From: Pelargonium cotyledonis
Taxonomy: Eukaryota; Streptophyta; Magnoliopsida; Geraniales; Geraniaceae
Assembly (NCBI GenBank): GCA_036897625.1
Contig: JAYMTA010000260.1
Span: forward strand, 1 to 33,018
Reading direction: 5' to 3'
DNA: 33,018 nucleotides
This document shows positions 28,401 to 33,018 of this stretch, piece by piece. The position numbers and the translations under genes were made by a program. Numbering within the stretch: position 1 is the first letter of the stretch; every line of letters begins with the position of its first letter. The notes below the pieces were generated by a model. The model was not told where the DNA came from and searched no databases. It saw only the letters and a list, made by a program, of their open reading frames with translations.

Positions 28401-29957
28401 AGTTAGTTGTCTTCTCATCATAAGAGCTAATTACAATTATAGGAAGCACTGAAATGAGCAATTTTGCAAAGTTACATTTTTTGTTTATCAATAATTAAAT
28501 ATCAGGATCTCAAGCCAAACACGAAGAGGCGGATACAACAAAACAAACAAGAAATTCACATATAAGCACAACATGTATGACTTTTCAACAAACAAACTAT
28601 TTGAATGGACAACAGGACAAGGTGCACGCCATAAATCATATAAGCAGCACAAGTTGAGAAACTCATTTAAATAAAGTATATTTTACCTAAATTTGACATT
28701 GTGCACAGGAGTATCATATCCCATCAAAGCATCCTTGAGCAGAAGAAGAGTTGGACAATAAGCACTCACTTCCAGATTATCAATACGACCAATAGTTCTG
28801 ATACTATTTCCAGCTTGGTTATGCAAAACGAGGTCCACATCGTGATGCAACATCAGTATTTCACCAATGTCCAGGTGTTGGATACGTATATGCATTTCAA
28901 TTTAAGATTGAGATAGAGGGTACTTGGCAATAGAAAATGCTTTTGTCCATGAATCTTTAACACCATATTCTTTCATCACCCATATGTCAACACCATTGTT
29001 AGAATTATATCTAAAATGGCTAAAGAAAAGACAACTCCCTAATATTCCAATAGTTATACTGCTCCAATAGCTGCTACTCGACGCAAGTGGTCCTTCTCCA
29101 AACGGTTCATCATCTAAACCAAAACAAGAAATAGCCGGCGGAAGTGGTATTTGTTCAAACAGTTCATCATCTAAATCAAAGCAAGAAATTGCAGTATTTA
29201 GGCTACCAGGAACCAAACTACTCATATAAAGTTTCCCTTCTAAGAAAACAGGATTCAACCCTTTTCCTCATTGACATTTGTAAGGGATATCACCAACATT
29301 TCTCCAAGAGGATCCTTTCTCAATTGTTAATATCTCAGCAAACTGTTTATACGAGTCAGCATACCAATTATCAGGCCGCATTAGGCGTAAGAGTTTGTAA
29401 CGGTTGGCCTTTCCACTGAAGCCCAACCCATAAGCATCCAAATTTGGCATATGTTTCCCACATTCAGGTGCAGGAATGGTTATGAAATCACCCCTTATCG
29501 GGTTACATATCACAGCAAAGTGATTTTCAATGTAACTCTCAAAGCAGACTAACCCATTACATGAATTGACGAACCGAAGAACTATATTGTATGTGTCCCT
29601 ATAATCAACCAAATTATCGCGGGTCACACTGAACCTAGTAAAGTCTAACAAAGGACTGAGCTTGAGATTAGGAGCAGAGTTATTTTCAAAATGAATGTTA
29701 CCCATGTAGAACCTTTTGTTTTCACAAGGATAGGAGTTGGAATGGAAGAGAAGCTCAGTGGGCGATCTCTGAAGGTGCAATTTGGCAAAGTCGGAGTCAG
29801 TTGAGATGAGTTTGAGCCACAATTTGCAGACGCTCTGGCAGGACAATAGGGTCTTGATGGGCAGTCGGCAGAGAATCTCCATCAGGATAGGGCGAGGAAG
29901 ATTCGACATTCCAGAACATCGATTTATCTCTGCAGCTTTCTTGCGAGGAGTTTCCAT

Positions 29958-30616
29958 GGTCGCCAATCTAATTTTTGATTGCCATCTTCACAAACAATAA
30001 CCTTTGAAATGCACTCGTTCCTTTTCCCTAATTTATTAAACTTAAATTTCAGTTATTTTATTCCTACGAAAAGTCCAAAACAATGTTATGCTCTCACGTG
30101 GATATATAAGCAAATTGTACGGATTGTCCATTTTTGTCATCTTCTACTTGAATTTTGATAATGCTTTGTATAAATAAAAACATTTTGAGACATTCTTTTG
30201 ATCGAGTCGAGTTTGTCAAATTTAGTTCAATTTGATTTTTGATACTTTCATGTGAGATTTTGTTTTGTAGGCACTCGTGGTGATTTCTCGTAAGCTTATT
30301 ATAGTCTCACATTACATCATTTTGAAAAAGCATTTTTTGTAAGAAGCAACAAAGTCGAGAGTGCTATAACAACATGGTTTGCAATCTTCCACATTTATAA
30401 TTCTAAATTTTCCATTCACTCAAATAAACAAAAAGAGATGCGTGCAACAAAAATATGTCACATGAGACACAAAATATAAATACGACCACAAAAATATAGC
30501 ATTACATTAGTCATTTCACCCATTAGCCTTAATAAACATGACAACTAGTATGGAAGAACTAACAACAAGCATTACAAAATGTAAGGTTAAAACTACATTT
30601 CCATGAGCTTACCAAG
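29958..30616. other. Region between F-box copy F start and the copy G coiled-coil remnant
   Basis: No gene seen. On the minus strand a TATATATC (30110-30102) followed by CACGTG (30100-30095, a G-box core) lies about 140-150 nt before the copy F ATG and is a reasonable core promoter. From about 30420 to 30616 the sequence is the 3' flank of the copy G coiled-coil remnant, matching the flanks at 25440 and 17150. Confidence 0.4.
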
Positions 30617-30966
30617 TCATTGCGAGCTCCCAAGTTGTGCCCTCATCTCGTCCATCATTTCCATCATCATCTGTTGGTTCACCTGTTTGTTGTATCTGCT
30701 CTTTCAAATTCTCCACTTTTGCCTGCTCATTTCTCAAACTCAGCTCCAACTGTTGGTTCTGTTACTTTAAATGTTCAGTTTGCTCTTTCAGTGGATCAAC
30801 CTTTGCAACTTCACTTCGCAGAGGAAGATGCAGGGGTTTTTGATGCTGGAAATTCAGATGTGGGGCTGACAATCCCATTTCTCTCTTCTTCAGCTACTGC
30901 AACATCATTTGTAAGAGGGGCCTCAAAACCTTGTTGCTGAGGTGACTTCAGCACATAATTCTTCTC
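30617..30966 (-). pseudogene. Degraded coiled-coil exon belonging to F-box copy G
   Basis: The acceptor GTAG|GAGAAG is intact at 30966 and the exon opens EKNYVLKSPQQQGFEAPL, as in copies D/E and F. Relative to copy F it has lost internal segments. The frame stops at TGA (30813-30811) after PASSSAK. A different frame then resumes as VAKVDPLKEQTEHLK, TAA, QNQQLELSLRNEQAKVENLK, and finishes as DEMRAQLGSSQ-like sequence at about 30617. Only 51 residues are open from the exon start. Confidence 0.75.
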
Positions 30967-31002
30967 CTACATTGAAAATACATCTAGCATTTCAGATCAA
31001 TT

Positions 31003-31797
31003 AAAACTAAAGAATTATGATACAGCTCGTTTCACAATGTGATCGCCAGCATCTTCATTTTCATAATTTCAGTATAAAACAGAAGTCAGTCAACTACGAA
31101 ACAGCATCCCAATATCATGGTCAATAATCACTTACATAGTTTACTACTAGAATTACAGAATTTCCAATAAAGTTGAGGTTTATTTATAAAAGTGGAATTC
31201 CATTGCAAAAGTTCAGTATTTAATTAGTAATCTGTTATCCAAGCATACAAACAAACTCAAAGAACATGACGCACAACAAATTCCAAATTTGGATACAGTA
31301 AACGTGTGTGCAGACTCCGTATTTGGATAGCACTTAATTGGACAAACAACACACCTCAATCTACAAATAAGGCTGGTTATCGTATCTATATTCATATAAG
31401 TGCAAGCAAGTTCAACCTCGATTTGACATGCACAACTGATCTCATCAAAATCTTAGAGCAGAACAAGACTCAACCGACACCCAATCACTTTGCCCCAGCA
31501 GTTTATCAACAGCTGTCATTCTATACCTTAACAGTCCGCTAATTACAATTATAGAAAACTCTGAAATGAGCAAATTTGCAGAGTTACGTTTTCATTTATT
31601 TATCAATAACTGAAGATCAGGGTCTCAACCCAAACAAGATGAGGCAGATACAACAAAACAAACAAGAGATTCACACATAAGCACACCATGTATGACTTTT
31701 CAACTAACAAACTATTTGAATGGACAACATGACAAGGTACACCATAAATCAAATAAACAGCACAAGTGGAGAAACTCATATTTGAATTCAGCATATT
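31003..31797 (-). other. Residual intron of F-box copy G with middle exon deleted
   Basis: Sequence aligned to the introns of copy F passes from the part equivalent to about 26500 (CGAAACAGCATCCC) directly to the part equivalent to about 27010 (ACATAGTTTACTACTAGAAT) near 31115-31140. About 500 bp, including the middle exon, is missing. No other gene is supported; the remaining bases match intron 1 of copies D/E and F in part. Confidence 0.55.
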
Positions 31798-33018
31798 TTA
31801 CCTAAAATTGACATTGAACACATCATCATCATCATCATCATCATATCCCATCAAAGCATCCTTGAGCGGAAGATGAGTCGGACTATAAGCATTCACTTTC
31901 AGGTTATCAATACGACCAATAGTTCTGACACTATTTACAACTTGGTTATGCAAAACGAGGTCCGAATTTTGATGCAATATCAGTGTTTCACCAATTTCCA
32001 GGTGTTGGATAGGTATATGCCATTCATAGTAAGATTGAGATCGATCATACTTTGCAATAGAAAATGCTTTTGTCCATGAGTCTTTGACACCATATTTCTT
32101 CATCACCCATATGCCAATACACTTGTTAGAATCATATCTATAATGGCTTAAATAAAGACAACCCCCTAATATTCCAATAGCCATCCTGCTGCCATCAATG
32201 CAACACGGCGGGAGGGGTAATTCTTCAAACAGGTTCTTATTAAAATCAAAAAAAGAAAAAGTATTATTTGGACTACCAGAACGGAAACAATGCATATGAA
32301 GTTTCCCTTCTAAGAAAACAGGATCCGATGATAATGTCCCCTTAGGAATTGAGTAAGGGAAGTCGCTAACATTTCTCCAATAGGATCCTTTCTCAAATGT
32401 GAATATCTCAGCAAACAGTTTAGACGGTTCAGCAAACAGTTTAGACGACTCAGCTAACAGTTCGGGCGACTTCTTAGGCTGCATTAGGCGCAAGAGTTTG
32501 TAACGATTCGCCTTTCCACTGAAACCCAGCCCACAAGCAACCAATTGTGGCATACGTTCCCCAATTTCAGGTGCAGGAATGGCTATGAAATCACCCATTA
32601 TCGGGTTACATATCACAGCAAAATGATTTTCATAGTCATTACAAAAGCAGACTAACCCATTACATGAATTGACGAACCGAACATATGTGTTCGGTGCGTT
32701 CGAATAATCAATAGCATTACTGTGGGTCACACTGAACATAGGAAAGTCGAGCAAAGGACTGAGCTTGAGACTAGGAGCAGAGTTACTGTCAAATTGAACG
32801 TTACCCGTATAAAACCTTATGGAGGCACAAGGAGAGTACTCGGAATGGAAGAGAAGCTCGGAGGGTGATCTCTGAAGGTGCAACTTTGCAAAGTCGGAGT
32901 CAGTTGAGATGAGCTTGATCCACGATTTGCAGACGCATTTGCAGGACAAGAGGGTCTTGATGGGCAGTCGGCAGAGAATCTCCATCAGGACACGGCTCCG
33001 GAGGTTACAAACGACTCT
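31798..33018 (-). CDS. F-box copy G: F-box/FBA exon, open, 5' end outside the window
   Basis: The frame is open from the window edge to TAA at 31800-31798 (at least 406 codons). The Met at 32985 is internal to the F-box (VLMEILCRLPIKTLLSC, CVCKSWIKL), and paralogues have about 25 more residues upstream. The FBA domain is complete: NSCNGLVCF, NPIMGDFIAIPAPE, CGLGFSGKANRYKLLRL, EKGSYWRN, FFDFNKNLFEELPLPP, GIWVMKKYGVKDSWTKAFSI, NSVRTIGRIDNL. It ends in seven Asp residues (a CAT repeat at 31820-31843) and NVNFR. A 27-nt unit at about 32405-32465 repeats SSKLFAE-type residues. The donor TTTTAG|GTAAAA (exon end 31802) is kept. However, no middle exon is found, and joining straight to the copy G remnant shifts frame and stops within six codons. 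It probably now acts as an F-box/FBA-only protein. Confidence 0.8.
   Translation of the reverse strand, partial: RVVCNLRSRVLMEILCRLPIKTLLSCKCVCKSWIKLISTDSDFAKLHLQRSPSELLFHSEYSPCASIRFYTGNVQFDSNSAPSLKLSPLLDFPMFSVTHSNAIDYSNAPNTYVRFVNSCNGLVCFCNDYENHFAVICNPIMGDFIAIPAPEIGERMPQLVACGLGFSGKANRYKLLRLMQPKKSPELLAESSKLFAEPSKLFAEIFTFEKGSYWRNVSDFPYSIPKGTLSSDPVFLEGKLHMHCFRSGSPNNTFSFFDFNKNLFEELPLPPCCIDGSRMAIGILGGCLYLSHYRYDSNKCIGIWVMKKYGVKDSWTKAFSIAKYDRSQSYYEWHIPIQHLEIGETLILHQNSDLVLHNQVVNSVRTIGRIDNLKVNAYSPTHLPLKDALMGYDDDDDDDVFNVNFR

Larger units (their letters stand above)
25655..29957 (-). pseudogene. F-box copy F: F-box/FBA exon with two nonsense codons; intact middle and coiled-coil exons
   Basis: Exons are 29957-28687, 26845-26791 and 26335-25655. 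The ATG at 29957 begins METPRKKAAEINRCSGM. The F-box is at about residues 19-62 (ILMEILCRLPIKTLLSC, CKLWLKL). FBA motifs: NSCNGLVCFE, NPIRGDFITIPAPE, YGLGFSGKANRYKLLRL, DIWVMKEYGVKDSW. Codon 230 is TGA (29270-29268), after GDIPYKCQ. Codon 352 is TAA (28904-28902), where copy G has a Tyr. A 57-nt internal duplication gives AISCFDLDDELFEQIPLPP then AISCFGLDDEPFGEGPLAS. The middle exon (YADLERQNLAKIRYWKFV) and the 226-aa terminal exon are free of stops. The terminal exon is a long coiled coil with 28-residue repeats, ending MMDEMRAQLGGSQ. Intron 1 contains the fossil at 27290-28010. Confidence 0.8.

Noticed and set aside
5031-33018. Self-incompatibility (S-locus) F-box cluster
   Set aside because: A tandem F-box array in a rosid suggests this, but no S-RNase gene is in the window. 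The motifs (DIWVMKEYGV, GLGFSGKANRYKLL) also fit the general At3g07870-type family. It cannot be decided from this window.

Overview
The window looks like nuclear DNA of a flowering plant, most likely a rosid eudicot. The intergenic sequence is AT-rich, introns are GT-AG, and the genes resemble the Arabidopsis At3g07870-type F-box family. There are also a Stowaway-like MITE, a tRNA-derived SINE-like element and 3' ends that look like LINEs. I cannot name the species. I see no rRNA, tRNA, CRISPR array, prokaryotic feature or viral gene.

Layout. 1-730: GC-rich then AT-rich repeat-like DNA. 731-4413 (-): a five-exon coiled-coil gene of unknown function. 5031-33018: a tandem cluster of F-box genes, all on the minus strand, with two RING-H2 genes on the plus strand (12478-13374 and 23988-24890). 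From left to right the F-box copies are: A (5031-6587, pseudogene), B (8275-11129, intact), C (13556-16520, intact), D (18941-19754, 5'-truncated pseudogene), E (21390-22604, one nonsense codon), F (25655-29957, two nonsense codons in exon 1) and G (31798-33018, open, runs off the right edge). Two older F-box fossils lie at 20400-21060 and 27290-28010.

The main observation is that the copies appear not to be simple single-exon F-box genes. Each F-box/FBA exon ends in AG|GTRA or AG|GTAA, where the splice donor overlaps the stop codon. Downstream, at matching phases, lie a small middle exon (55-79 nt, phase 2 to phase 0) and a terminal exon encoding a glutamine/glutamate/lysine-rich coiled coil. 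Assembled this way, copies B and C encode proteins of about 555 and 565 aa: F-box, FBA domain, coiled coil. Unspliced, they would give proteins of about 424 and 404 aa with no coiled coil. The remaining copies show different stages of loss: deletion of the middle exon (A, G), fusion of two neighbouring copies (E/D), nonsense codons (A, E, F) and decay of the coiled-coil exon (G).

F-box proteins are substrate receptors of SCF ubiquitin ligases, and RING-H2 proteins are single-subunit E3 ligases, so the cluster is rich in ubiquitin-ligase genes. The RING-H2 genes point toward the 3' ends of F-box genes (RING1 to copy C, RING2 to copy F). A scrap of RING-gene 3' sequence also survives next to copy A near 4908. 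This suggests that the duplicated unit was a convergent RING-H2/F-box pair. All functions are inferred from sequence reading alone.
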